This document shows, piece by piece, positions 9,024 through 17,339 of a stretch of 64,000 nt of DNA. Position 1 is the stretch's first letter. Each line of letters opens with the position of its first letter. The notes below the pieces were generated by a model. The model did not search any database and had not been told where the DNA came from. It saw nothing but the letters and a program-made list of their open reading frames with translations. Made by a program: the position numbers and the translations under genes. Source of the DNA: Streptomyces sp. NBC_01353 (lineage in GTDB: Bacteria; Actinomycetota; Actinomycetes; Streptomycetales; Streptomycetaceae); assembly GCF_036237275.1 (NCBI RefSeq), contig NZ_CP108352.1:7775501-7839500 (forward strand), in the 5' to 3' direction.

Positions 9024-9697
9024 GCGCCGGACTCTACGGTGCGAGCACCGATCGCACCTACAAGGCGGCCGGCTTCGGTTCCCCGGTCAGGCGTGGCAGT
9101 CGTCCGGCGATCGTCGTGGTGGACCTGACACGGGGCTTCACCGAGGACTCGTATCCCTCGGGTTCGGATCTGACCGAGGTCGTGTCCGCGACCACCAACC
9201 TGATCGAGGCGGGGCGTCCGGCCGACGCGCCGGTGGTTTTCACCGCCATCGCCTACACCGAGGCCGAGGCGTCCGGGGACTCGATCGCCTGGCTGCGCAA
9301 GGCGCCGGGCCTGCGGCAGCTGGTCGAGGGCAGCGACGCGGTGGCCGTCGACCCGCGGTTGCCGATGCGGCCCGAACACGACGTGCTGGTGGTGAAGAAG
9401 GGCGCCTCCGCGTTCTTCGGGACCAACCTCGCCGGCACCCTGACCGGACTCGGCTGCGACACCGTCGTGGTGTGCGGCGCCACCACCAGCGGCTGCGTAC
9501 GGGCCACCGCCGTGGACGCCGTCCAGTCGGGATTCTCGGTGCTCGTGCCCCGCGACTGCGTGGGCGATCGGGCGGAAGGGCCGGCGGACGCGGCGCTCTT
9601 CGACATCCAGGCCAAGTACGGCGACGTCATCAGCCTTGAGGATGCCATCCGTTACATCAGCTCTCCGCCCGCTCCTTTCGTGCGGGCTCGTTCATGA
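9020..9697 (+). CDS. nicF: Isochorismatase-fold maleamate amidohydrolase NicF
   Basis: 225-residue cysteine hydrolase of the isochorismatase superfamily, in the N-carbamoylsarcosine amidohydrolase branch. The catalytic triad is visible: D35 in VVVDLTRGF, K126 in VKKGASAFFGT, and C159 in GATTSGCVR. NicF hydrolyses maleamate to maleate and ammonia, step five of the maleamate pathway. The start overlaps the CoxG stop (ATGA at 9020), and nicD follows immediately. N-carbamoylsarcosine amidase would be the alternative from sequence alone, but the flanking nic genes favour maleamate. Confidence 0.87.
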   Translation: MSAGLYGASTDRTYKAAGFGSPVRRGSRPAIVVVDLTRGFTEDSYPSGSDLTEVVSATTNLIEAGRPADAPVVFTAIAYTEAEASGDSIAWLRKAPGLRQLVEGSDAVAVDPRLPMRPEHDVLVVKKGASAFFGTNLAGTLTGLGCDTVVVCGATTSGCVRATAVDAVQSGFSVLVPRDCVGDRAEGPADAALFDIQAKYGDVISLEDAIRYISSPPAPFVRARS

Positions 9698-9708
9698 GGA
9701 GAAGTCCC

Positions 9709-10617
9709 GTGTCCCAGCGATCGGTTCTGCAGGCCGCGCTCGCCGACCTGGCCGACGTGCACGCCACCAGCCGTTGGGTCCGCTCCGGCGGTATCCGGCT
9801 GCATGCGCTCGACTACGGCGGCGATCTGCCCCCACTGGTGATCCTGCCCGGCATCACCAGCCCCGCGATCACCATGGATTTCATCGCCCGCGAACTGACC
9901 GACCTTGTCAGGCCGGTGGTGCTGGACGTACGCGGCCGGGGACTGTCCGACGACGCCGAGGGCTTCGGACTGGAGGAGTACGCCGAGGACACCGAGGCGC
10001 TGATCAGCGGCCTGGGGCTCGACAGCCCCCTGCTGTTCGGCCACTCCATGGGCGCGCGGATCGCAGCCGTCGTCGCGGTGCGGGCCAAGGTGGCCGTGCG
10101 CGGCGCCGTCCTGGCCGATCCACCCATGAGCGGTCCGGGCCGAGGACCGTACCCCACCAGCCTGGAGGCCTTCCTACGACAGCTGTCCGAGGCCCGTCAC
10201 GGCACGGATGCCGACGAGGTGGCCGTCTCCTGGCCCACATGGCCGCGGCCGGAGCAGGAACTGAGGGCGCGCTGGCTGTCCAGCTGCGCCGAGGAGGCCA
10301 TCGTCGGCACCCACCGCGGCTTCGAGCACGAGGACTTCTTCGACTGGTGGCCCCGGGTCCCGACGCCCGTCGCCATGCTGTACGGGGCCGACAGCCCGGT
10401 CGTCACCGCCGCCGGTGTCGAGGAGGCCGCCCGCGCGAACCCGGCGGCTGCCCTGCACGGCATCCCCGGCGCCGGACACATGATCTTCTGGGACACCCCG
10501 GCGACCGCCCTCGCGGCCCTGCGAACGGCCCTGAGCACCGTCCTCTCCCAGCCCGGCACCGACCCCCAGCCCGGCACTCACCCCCAGCCCGGTACCGACC
10601 CCCAGCGGCGTGCGTAA
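9709..10617 (+). CDS. nicD: Alpha/beta-hydrolase N-formylmaleamate deformylase NicD
   Basis: 302 residues with nucleophile motif GHSMG (S113), acid D137 in LADPP and H257 in GAGHMIF. In P. putida NicD the triad is Ser101-Asp125-His245; all three sit here at a constant offset of 12, strong support for the call. NicD removes formate from N-formylmaleamate. An ATG at 9694 overlaps the nicF stop, but AGGAGA at 9697-9702 is well spaced from the GTG at 9709, which I prefer. The tail holds three copies of PGTDPQ or PGTHPQ (residues 282-299), encoded by an 18-base tandem repeat, an addition not needed for the fold. Confidence 0.9.
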   Translation: MSQRSVLQAALADLADVHATSRWVRSGGIRLHALDYGGDLPPLVILPGITSPAITMDFIARELTDLVRPVVLDVRGRGLSDDAEGFGLEEYAEDTEALISGLGLDSPLLFGHSMGARIAAVVAVRAKVAVRGAVLADPPMSGPGRGPYPTSLEAFLRQLSEARHGTDADEVAVSWPTWPRPEQELRARWLSSCAEEAIVGTHRGFEHEDFFDWWPRVPTPVAMLYGADSPVVTAAGVEEAARANPAAALHGIPGAGHMIFWDTPATALAALRTALSTVLSQPGTDPQPGTHPQPGTDPQRRA

Positions 10618-10625
10618 GCGTGGTC

Positions 10626-11105
10626 ATGTCTGATGCGGAAACAACTTCCGAGGCCGCAGCCCAGGCCCCTGCCGCCCTGACCGCCGCCCCCGGCTACCAG
10701 GTGCGCCGTCTCTACCAGGCATACCTCGCCGCGTGGCTGCGCGAGGTGGACCCCGTGCTCACCGGCCCGCAGTTCGCCGTCCTCCAGACCGTCCAGGCAT
10801 GTCCCGGACGCGATCAGCGCTCCCTCGCCGCCGCCGTGGCGCTGGACACCTCGACGATGGCGGACGTGGCCCGACGTCTGGAGACCCGGCGTCTGATCAC
10901 ACGCAGCACCGCGGCCGACGACGGCCGCCGCAAACTGCTCCATCTCACCGAGGAGGGCGAGCACCTTCTCCGTGAGGCCGACCAGCGCGCACGGGCGCTG
11001 GACCGGCGCCTGATGGAGCCGTTCGGCGACGCCGAACACCAAACCCTTCTGCACACGCTGACGTCCCTCGCCGACCACTGGGTGGGACTGACCTCGGGCT
11101 CGTAG
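10626..11105 (+). CDS. MarR-family regulator, NicR-like, copy 1
   Basis: 159 residues with a winged helix-turn-helix: helices around RDQRSLAAAVALDTSTMADVAR and wing TAADDGRRKLLHLT. In P. putida the pathway repressor NicR is also MarR-type and releases DNA when 6-hydroxynicotinate binds. This protein probably does the same; the effector is inferred. A second gene at 13243 encodes a protein of the same length and mostly identical sequence. The start is ATG 10626, with GTG 10620 possible in frame. It lies eight bases after nicD, inside the operon. Confidence 0.85.
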   Translation: MSDAETTSEAAAQAPAALTAAPGYQVRRLYQAYLAAWLREVDPVLTGPQFAVLQTVQACPGRDQRSLAAAVALDTSTMADVARRLETRRLITRSTAADDGRRKLLHLTEEGEHLLREADQRARALDRRLMEPFGDAEHQTLLHTLTSLADHWVGLTSGS

Positions 11106-11187
11106 CCCTCCCCGCCGCCGGACCGCCCTACTCGGCGCTCCGCACGGGGGAGTGACCGGCCCGAGCCGCAACCGGAGGACCAAACCC

Positions 11188-11955
11188 ATGACGGACCATC
11201 ACATCGGCATGATCGTGCCCAGCTCCAACCTCACCATGGAGACCGAACTGCCGCGGATGCTGAGCGCCCGCGAGGCCCTCGAACCCGACGACCGCTTCGT
11301 GTTCCACAGCAGCCGGATGCGCATGAAGCACGTCACCCCGGAGGAACTGCGCGGGATGAACGCGCAGACCCGGCGCGCCGCACTCGAACTGGCCGACGCC
11401 CGGCCCGACGTCGTCGCCACCGCCTGCCTGGTCGCCATCATGGCCCAAGGCCCGGGCCACCACTGCGTGGCAGAGAACGAGATCACCTCCGTGCTGCGCG
11501 CCGAAGGCGCCGAGGCTCCGGTGGTCTCCAGCGCCGGCGCCCTGCTCAGCGGCATCGGAGCCCTCGGCGCCCAGCGCGTCGCCATCATCACGCCGTACAT
11601 GAAGGGGCTCACCGCCCAGGTCGTCGAGTACATCGAGGACGCCGGCATCGAGGTGGTCGACGCCCTCAGCCTCGAAGTGCCCGACAACCTGGCGGTGGCC
11701 CGACTCGACCCGGCCGATCTGCGTGAGCACTGGCGGCGCCTCGACCTGAGCCGGGCCGACGCACTGGTGCTGTCGGCGTGCGTACAGATGCCGTCCCTCG
11801 CGTCGATCCAGCCGGTCGAGGACGAAGCGGGGCTGCCCGTGCTGTCGGCGGCCACGTCGACGGCGTTCCGCATCCTGACGGAGCTCGGCCTGCCTCCTGT
11901 CGTACCGGGCGCCGGCAGCCTGCTCGGCGGGAGGGTCACAGCAGCCCGGCCGTGA
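11188..11955 (+). CDS. nicE: Maleate cis-trans isomerase NicE
   Basis: 255 residues of the Asp/Glu racemase superfamily. The two catalytic cysteines are C80 (ATACLVAIM) and C198 (LSACVQMP), matching the Cys82/Cys200 pair of P. putida NicE in spacing. The enzyme turns maleate into fumarate, which enters the TCA cycle and ends the pathway. The reading frame extends to a GTG at 11152, but similarity starts at MTDHHIGMIVPSSNLTM and the ATG at 11188 has GGAGGA upstream. It follows the first MarR gene and precedes xdhC. Confidence 0.9.
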   Translation: MTDHHIGMIVPSSNLTMETELPRMLSAREALEPDDRFVFHSSRMRMKHVTPEELRGMNAQTRRAALELADARPDVVATACLVAIMAQGPGHHCVAENEITSVLRAEGAEAPVVSSAGALLSGIGALGAQRVAIITPYMKGLTAQVVEYIEDAGIEVVDALSLEVPDNLAVARLDPADLREHWRRLDLSRADALVLSACVQMPSLASIQPVEDEAGLPVLSAATSTAFRILTELGLPPVVPGAGSLLGGRVTAARP

Positions 11956-11998
11956 GCGGAGCGCACAGTCGAGTCGGCCGGCGCGAGAGGAGTGGCAC

Positions 11999-13144
11999 AT
12001 GCGTGACGTGATGGACCCGCTGATGTCCTGGTGGGCCGAGGGCAAGGCAGCGGCGTTGGCCACCGTGGTGGCCACCCACGCCTCGGCCCCGCGCCGGCCG
12101 GGAGCTTCGATGCTGGTGGGCCCCGGAGGCGAGGCGGTCGGCAGCGTCTCGGGCGGCTGTGTCGAAAGCGCCGTCTACGAGTTGGGCCAGGAGGCGCTCG
12201 TCGGTGCGCGGCCGGTGCTCCAGCGGTACGGCGTGTCCGACGGCGACGCCTTCGCGGTCGGGCTGACCTGCGGCGGCACCCTCGACGTGTTCGTCGAGCG
12301 GATCGACCCCGAGACGTTCCCGCAGTTGGGCGAGGTGGTCGAGACGGTACGGGCCGGACGGCCGGTCGCGGTGGCCACCGTGATCGCCGGGCCGCCGGAA
12401 CGCCTCGGCCGCCGCATGCTCGTCCGGCCGGACCGGGTGGCGGGCGGCACCGGCTCGGAGCGTCTGGACCGTCTCGTACGCCATGATGCCCGCGGCCTGC
12501 TGGACGCCGGCCGATCCACTGTGCTGCGCTACGGCGCGGACGGAGCGTGCCGCGCGGAAGACCTGGACGTGCCAGGCGCGGGGCTGCGGGTGTTCGTCGA
12601 GTCCTTCGCGCCACAGCCCCGGATGATCGTGTTCGGCGCCATCGACTTCGCGGCGGCCCTCGCGCGTACGGGATCGCTCCTCGGCCACCGGGTCACTGTG
12701 TGCGACGCGCGCCCGGTGTTCGCCACCGCGGCCCGGTTCCCCGGCGCGGACGAGGTCGTCGTGGAGTGGCCGCACCGGTATCTCCGCGCCGAGGCGGAGG
12801 CTGGGCGGATCGACTCGAGAACCGTCCTCTGCGTGTTGACCCATGACCCCAAGTTCGACGTCCCGCTGCTCGAGGTCGCGTTGCGCCTGCCCGACGTCGG
12901 ATACATCGGGGCGATGGGCTCCCGGCGCACCCACCAGGACAGGTGGAACCGGCTCACGGAGGCAGGGTTGACCGAGGCCGAACTGAAGCGACTGTGCAGC
13001 CCGATCGGCCTTGACCTGGGCGCCCGGACCCCGGAGGAGACCGCCGTGTCCATCGCGGCCGAGATCATCGCGCTGAAGGGGGGAGGCAGCGGTCTCCGGC
13101 TGGCCGACCGTCCGGGCACGATCCATCCCGATGCGGGGCTCTGA
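11999..13144 (+). CDS. xdhC: XdhC-family molybdenum cofactor maturation factor
   Basis: 381 residues. The N-terminal part has the XdhC/CoxI signature (ATHASAPRRPGASMLV, SGGCVE, CGG) and the C-terminal part has the Rossmann-like XdhC_C domain (RMIVFGAIDFAAALA, GYIGAMGSRRTH, IGLDLGARTPEE). XdhC proteins bind molybdenum cofactor, add the terminal sulfido ligand and insert it into xanthine-dehydrogenase-family enzymes. It is therefore the dedicated chaperone of the hydroxylase encoded 6 kb upstream and supports a sulfurated Mo centre. ATG with GAGAGGAG upstream, 43 bases after nicE. Confidence 0.9.
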   Translation: MRDVMDPLMSWWAEGKAAALATVVATHASAPRRPGASMLVGPGGEAVGSVSGGCVESAVYELGQEALVGARPVLQRYGVSDGDAFAVGLTCGGTLDVFVERIDPETFPQLGEVVETVRAGRPVAVATVIAGPPERLGRRMLVRPDRVAGGTGSERLDRLVRHDARGLLDAGRSTVLRYGADGACRAEDLDVPGAGLRVFVESFAPQPRMIVFGAIDFAAALARTGSLLGHRVTVCDARPVFATAARFPGADEVVVEWPHRYLRAEAEAGRIDSRTVLCVLTHDPKFDVPLLEVALRLPDVGYIGAMGSRRTHQDRWNRLTEAGLTEAELKRLCSPIGLDLGARTPEETAVSIAAEIIALKGGGSGLRLADRPGTIHPDAGL

Positions 13145-13242
13145 CCGCGCAGGTGGTCCCACGCATCGACCTCTGCGGCGACCACCGAGATGCCGTCACC
13201 CGCCCTCGCTCGGCGTCGGCCGTGCGTGCTTAAGTAGGCCCC

Positions 13243-13722
13243 ATGGCCGACCAGACCCCGCCCGCCGAGACCACCCCGGAGATTCCCGCTGCCCTGACAG
13301 CCGCGCCCGGCTATCAGGTCCGCCGCCTCTACCAGGCGTATCTCGCGGTGTGGGCACGCGAGGTGGACCCGGTACTGACGGGCCCCCAGTTCGCCGTGTT
13401 GCAGACCGTGGAAGCAAACCCTGGCCGGGACCAGCGCTCCATGGCTGCCGCTGTCTCCCTGGACACGTCCACCATGGCCGACGTGGCCCGCAGGCTGGAG
13501 AACCGCGGCCTGCTCGACCGCCGCACCGCGGCCTCCGACGGCCGCCGCAAGCTGCTCTACCTCACCGACGCGGGCCGTGAGACCCTCCGCGAGGCCAACG
13601 ACCGTACGCGGTCGCTCGACAAGATCCTTCTGGAGTCCTTCGGCGAGGCGGAGCGCGCACCGCTCGTCGCCACGCTCCAGGCGCTCGCCGACCACTGGGA
13701 GGGACTGGCGGAGGGCTCGTAG
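13243..13722 (+). CDS. MarR-family regulator, NicR-like, copy 2
   Basis: 159 residues, a paralogue of the product of 10626-11105. Both share AALTAAPGYQVRRLYQAYLA, then EVDPVLTGPQFAVLQTV, LDTSTMADVARRLE and DGRRKLL, with differences concentrated at the N-terminus and in the C-terminal dimerisation helices. Conservation through the recognition helix suggests both copies bind the same operators, possibly as heterodimers; divergence in the rest could give different ligands. It closes the gene set, about 100 bases after xdhC, so it may have its own promoter. A GC-rich hairpin follows at 13754. Confidence 0.85.
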   Translation: MADQTPPAETTPEIPAALTAAPGYQVRRLYQAYLAVWAREVDPVLTGPQFAVLQTVEANPGRDQRSMAAAVSLDTSTMADVARRLENRGLLDRRTAASDGRRKLLYLTDAGRETLREANDRTRSLDKILLESFGEAERAPLVATLQALADHWEGLAEGS

Positions 13723-13753
13723 CCCTGGTCATCCTCGGCATCCTCACCACCCA

Positions 13754-13778
13754 CCGCCGCCTCCCTGAAGGGCGGCGG
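13754..13778. terminator. Hairpin between convergent nic regulator and WYL gene
   Basis: CCGCCGCC at 13754-13761 pairs with GGCGGCGG at 13771-13778 across a nine-base loop. It sits between two converging genes, so it could end transcription from both sides. There is no T-run, as is usual in this GC range. Confidence 0.5.
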
Positions 13779-13801
13779 CCGCGGACGACGCGTCCCTCGC
13801 C

Positions 13802-14770
13802 TCAGCGGACCGCTGGTGTTGCGCGGCCGTAGCGGCCCGCGAGACGGCGCAGGTGGCTGACCAGTTCCGCGGGCTCGGTGACGTCGAAGTCGAAGTCGAG
13901 CATGCCCAGGTGGAGGGCGAGGGTCTGTACGGTGTCGGCTCCGGTGATCAGGACGCACGTGTCGGCGTCGATCGCCTCGACAGTGCCGACCGCGGGGTTG
14001 ATCTGTTCGACCACAGCCGCCGCCGGAGCGTGGACGGTCACCCGTGCGTGGTAGCGCCAGGCGGCGCCGGACACGCGTTGGGAGACGTACGCCGCGATGT
14101 CGCCGCCGGGCGGTTCGCGAGGGGCGAAGCGCGGTCCGGTCGGGGTGCGGGGCTGGATCCGGTCGACCCTGAAGGTCCGCCAGTCCTCGCGCTCCACGTC
14201 CCACGCCACCAGGTACCAGCGCTGTCCCCAGTTCACTGCCCGATACGGCTCCACGACGCGGCGGCTGGGCGATCCGGCGTGGTTCAGGTAGTCGAAGCGC
14301 AGCCGTTCCTGGTCGCGGCAGGCGGACACCAGAGTCGTCAGCACGTCCGCGGAGACGGCCGGGGCCGGACGGTCGGCCGGCACGGCCACGGTGTACGCCT
14401 GGAGTGTCCGCACCCGCCGGCGCAGCCGTGAGGGCAGCACCTGCTCGACCTTGGCCAGCGCCTGGAGCGAGGTCTCCGCGGTGCCGGGGACGGCGCCCTG
14501 CGCAGCGATACGCAGCGCGATCGTCACCGCGACGGCCTCCTCGTCGTCGAGGAGCAGCGGGGGCATCGCCGCCCCGGCGCCCAGCCGGTAGCCGCCCGTG
14601 GCTCCGCGCGTGGCGTCCACGGGATAGCCCAGTTCGCGCAGCCGGTCGATGTCGTTGCGGACGGTACGGCCGCTCACGCCGAGGCGCTCCGCCAGTTCGG
14701 ATCCCGGCCAGGCTCGCGGGGTTTGCAACAGGGAGAGCAGGCGCAGCAGACGCGCGGAAGTGTCGAGCAT
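13802..14770 (-). CDS. YafY/PafC-like WYL-domain transcriptional regulator
   Basis: 322 residues. The first 60 form a DeoR-like winged helix (ELAERLGVSGRTVRNDIDRLRELGYPV). A WYL domain follows around 150-210, with its hallmark RWYLVAWD, and then a C-terminal WCX extension. WYL domains sense small ligands or nucleic acids. The gene diverges from the epoxide-hydrolase-like gene with only 42 bases between the starts, so it most likely controls that gene and itself. ATG start at 14770. The ligand is unknown. Confidence 0.85.
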   Translation of the reverse strand: MLDTSARLLRLLSLLQTPRAWPGSELAERLGVSGRTVRNDIDRLRELGYPVDATRGATGGYRLGAGAAMPPLLLDDEEAVAVTIALRIAAQGAVPGTAETSLQALAKVEQVLPSRLRRRVRTLQAYTVAVPADRPAPAVSADVLTTLVSACRDQERLRFDYLNHAGSPSRRVVEPYRAVNWGQRWYLVAWDVEREDWRTFRVDRIQPRTPTGPRFAPREPPGGDIAAYVSQRVSGAAWRYHARVTVHAPAAAVVEQINPAVGTVEAIDADTCVLITGADTVQTLALHLGMLDFDFDVTEPAELVSHLRRLAGRYGRATPAVR

Positions 14771-14812
14771 GAAACCAAGCCTGAACTGTTATTAGGAAGG
14801 CAGCGTGCCTAT

Positions 14813-15979
14813 ATGGACACTACTGTCTTACCCATGGAGACCAGCAGCAACACCGACGCCCGGATCCACCCGTACCGCATCGACATCGCGCAGGAGGAGG
14901 TCGACGATCTGCGCGATCGGCTGGCGCGTACCCGCTGGGGCAGTGAGATCCCCGGCGCCGGCTGGAGCCGGGGTGTGCCCACCGACTACCTCAAGGCGCT
15001 GGCCGCGTACTGGGCCGACGGCTTCGACTGGCGCAAGGCGGAGGCGGAGCTCAACGAGTTTCCCCAGTTCACCACCGAGATCGACGGCCAGAACATCCAT
15101 TTCCTGCACGTCCGTTCGCAGAACGAGGCGGCTGTCCCGCTGCTTCTGATGCACGACTGGCCCTGCTCGTTCATGCAGTTCGTCGATGTCATCCGACCGC
15201 TGACGCAGGACTTCCATGTCATCGTGACCTCCACGCCCGGCACCGGCTTCTCCGGTCCGCTCGGCGACGCAGGCTGGAACACCGGCCGCATCGCAGGCGC
15301 GTTCGTGGAGCTCATGGGCCGGCTCGGCTACGACTCCTACGGCGTTCAGGGCACAGGCGGCGGCGCCTGGATCGCCGCCGAGATGGGGCGTCAGGCACCG
15401 GACAAGGTCGTCGGCATCCACGTGAACGGCCTGATCACCTTCCCCTCCGGCGACCCCGCCGAGTTCGAGGGGCTGACCGGGTCCGAGCAGGAGCGGCTGG
15501 CCCGGCTGGAGAACTTCCAGCAGGACAAGATGGGCTTCAACGCCATCCAGTCCACTCGCCCGCAGACCCTCGCCTATGGGCTGCACGACTCGCCGGTCGG
15601 CCAACTCGCCTGGATCGTGGAGAAGTTCAAGGAGTGGACGGACCCTGCCGCTGAGCTCCCCGAGGACGCTGTGGGCCGCGACCGTCTGCTGACGAACGTC
15701 AGCGTCTACTGGTTCAGCGGTACGGCCGGCTCCTCGGCGAACCTCTACTACGAAGCGGGTCACGACGCGAGCGCCTGGGCCCCGAAGCCGCGCGGCACCG
15801 TCCCGACCGGCGTGGCCGTCGCCCTGGGCACGGATGTCGCCATCCGCCGCTTCGCCGAGCGGGATCACCACATCACCCACTGGAGCGAGCTGGAGCGCGG
15901 AGGCAACTTCCTCGCGCTGGAGCAGCCGGAGGAGTTCGTCACCGACGTCCGCGCCTTCTTCGCCGGACTCGGGGCCTGA
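14813..15979 (+). CDS. Epoxide-hydrolase-family protein lacking catalytic residues
   Basis: 388 residues with the epoxide hydrolase N-terminal domain (about 18-125) and an alpha/beta-hydrolase core. Active members have HGxP, GGDxG with the nucleophilic Asp, and GGHF with the catalytic His. Here the positions read HDWP (114-117), GTGGGA (180-185, Gly182 in place of the nucleophile) and GGNF (Asn365 in place of the His). Both catalytic residues are therefore missing although the frame is intact and the fold well kept. It may be a ligand-binding pseudoenzyme or use other chemistry. It is divergent from a WYL regulator. The ATG at 14813 has AGGAAGG only at a long distance, so leaderless translation is possible. 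Confidence 0.8.
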   Translation: MDTTVLPMETSSNTDARIHPYRIDIAQEEVDDLRDRLARTRWGSEIPGAGWSRGVPTDYLKALAAYWADGFDWRKAEAELNEFPQFTTEIDGQNIHFLHVRSQNEAAVPLLLMHDWPCSFMQFVDVIRPLTQDFHVIVTSTPGTGFSGPLGDAGWNTGRIAGAFVELMGRLGYDSYGVQGTGGGAWIAAEMGRQAPDKVVGIHVNGLITFPSGDPAEFEGLTGSEQERLARLENFQQDKMGFNAIQSTRPQTLAYGLHDSPVGQLAWIVEKFKEWTDPAAELPEDAVGRDRLLTNVSVYWFSGTAGSSANLYYEAGHDASAWAPKPRGTVPTGVAVALGTDVAIRRFAERDHHITHWSELERGGNFLALEQPEEFVTDVRAFFAGLGA

Positions 15980-16003
15980 CACCTGCGGTCGGCACGCACG
16001 AAT

Positions 16004-16051
16004 GCCCGGACAGTCCACGGCGTTGAAACGCCGGGCAGGGACTGTCCGGGC
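16004..16051. terminator. Long double hairpin between convergent genes
   Basis: GCCCGGACAGTCC (16004-16016) pairs perfectly with GGACTGTCCGGGC (16039-16051). Inside it lies a second hairpin, CGGCGT-TGAA-ACGCCG (16018-16033). The structure lies between the epoxide-hydrolase-like gene and the converging FAD monooxygenase, and reads the same from either strand, so a bidirectional terminator is likely. Confidence 0.7.
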
Positions 16052-16136
16052 CGAAGGAATCCGGGGCGAGGCGCACGCGGTGCCGTGCCCCCTCAGGATC
16101 GGGAGCTACGGGCCGCGCACGCGGTGCCGCGACCTC

Positions 16137-17330
16137 TCAGAGTCGCGCGCTACGGGCCTGGGAGTCTCCATCCGTTCGGCTGGTGGGCAGTTCGCCGCAG
16201 TCGTGGGTGTAGAGCCAGGCCGTGGCCTTCTCGAAGAAGAGGGGGACCGCCACCGGCATCACCAGATCGCGCATCCTCCGCGCCAGCGGGCCGGCCGTCT
16301 TGGCGTCGCGGTTGTCCGAGGCAGCCTTGACCATCTTGGCGATGCGCTCCGAGCGGGCGGCATCGTACGCCGAGAGGGCGGCGGACACCGAGGGTTCCGT
16401 GGCCAGTGACCGGGCCAGGACCAGTGCGTCCTCCAGGGCCATCGATGCGCCTTGACCCGCGCCGACGGGGTGTCCGGCGTCGCCGACCAACGCGATACGG
16501 TCGTTGTGGCGGACCGGGACCGCGCCGAGCCTGTGCATCAGGGTGGGCCGGTGCAGTTCGACGGTCGCCGCAAGGATCGCGGACGGCACCTCTTCGTGCC
16601 GGTGGAGCCCGGTCAGGCGGCGAAGCCACTCCTCCTCGGTGAGTCCGAGCTCCGGCTGCGCGGGACACGAGACCTGGGCCGACCACCAGACCTTGCCGCC
16701 GGGGGCGGCGAGGTGGATGAAGGCGCCGTTCCGGGCGAACGTCATGTTGAAGAAGCCGGGTTCGGTCTCGATGCCCTCGGCGATGCCCGAGATGCTGTAA
16801 AGGCCGGCGTACTCGGGAGTGGGCGCGTGCGCGTCGAGCAGCGACCGAGTGGCCGACCAGATGCCGTCCGCGCCGATGAGCAGTGACGCCTCCTCCGTAC
16901 GACCGCTCGCGAAAACCGCCCGTACGCCCTTCTCGGTGGTGACCGCATCCACCAGACGCTCACCCGTGACGACGGCAGCTCCGGCCGCCAGCGCCTCCGC
17001 GCGCAGCGCCTGGACCAGGTCGCCCCGCATGAGGGTCACGCTGTGCAGCGTGTCGCCGCTCAGCCGACCTCGCGGAACGTCACCCAGCAGCTTGCCCGAG
17101 CTCGACCACATGCGCTGGCCGGGCACGTCGATCCCGGCCCGCTTCACCCGGTCCAGTACGCCGAGGGAGCGCAGCACGCGCAGACCGTTGGACGCCAGGC
17201 TCAGGAATGAGCCCACCTGGCCCGCCGGTTCGGCGTACGCCTCGTACACCGTGGCCTGCACGCCAAGTCGTCGTAGTGCCAGGGCACTTGCCGCGCCCGC
17301 CACTCCGCCGCCGATCACCATGACGTTCAT
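16137..17330 (-). CDS. FAD-dependent monooxygenase
   Basis: 397-residue class A flavoprotein hydroxylase. FAD motif GGGVAG starts at about residue 7, LIGADG follows at about 160, and the second FAD motif LVGDAGHPVGAGQG at about 285. No signal peptide or membrane segment. The substrate cannot be told; relatives act on aromatic acids or on polyketide-like antibiotics (for example TetX-like oxygenases). It diverges from a TetR regulator 105 bases away, with several operator-like palindromes in the gap, so it is probably induced by a small molecule that the TetR protein senses. Confidence 0.85.
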   Translation of the reverse strand: MNVMVIGGGVAGAASALALRRLGVQATVYEAYAEPAGQVGSFLSLASNGLRVLRSLGVLDRVKRAGIDVPGQRMWSSSGKLLGDVPRGRLSGDTLHSVTLMRGDLVQALRAEALAAGAAVVTGERLVDAVTTEKGVRAVFASGRTEEASLLIGADGIWSATRSLLDAHAPTPEYAGLYSISGIAEGIETEPGFFNMTFARNGAFIHLAAPGGKVWWSAQVSCPAQPELGLTEEEWLRRLTGLHRHEEVPSAILAATVELHRPTLMHRLGAVPVRHNDRIALVGDAGHPVGAGQGASMALEDALVLARSLATEPSVSAALSAYDAARSERIAKMVKAASDNRDAKTAGPLARRMRDLVMPVAVPLFFEKATAWLYTHDCGELPTSRTDGDSQARSARL

Positions 17331-17339
17331 ACATACCCC

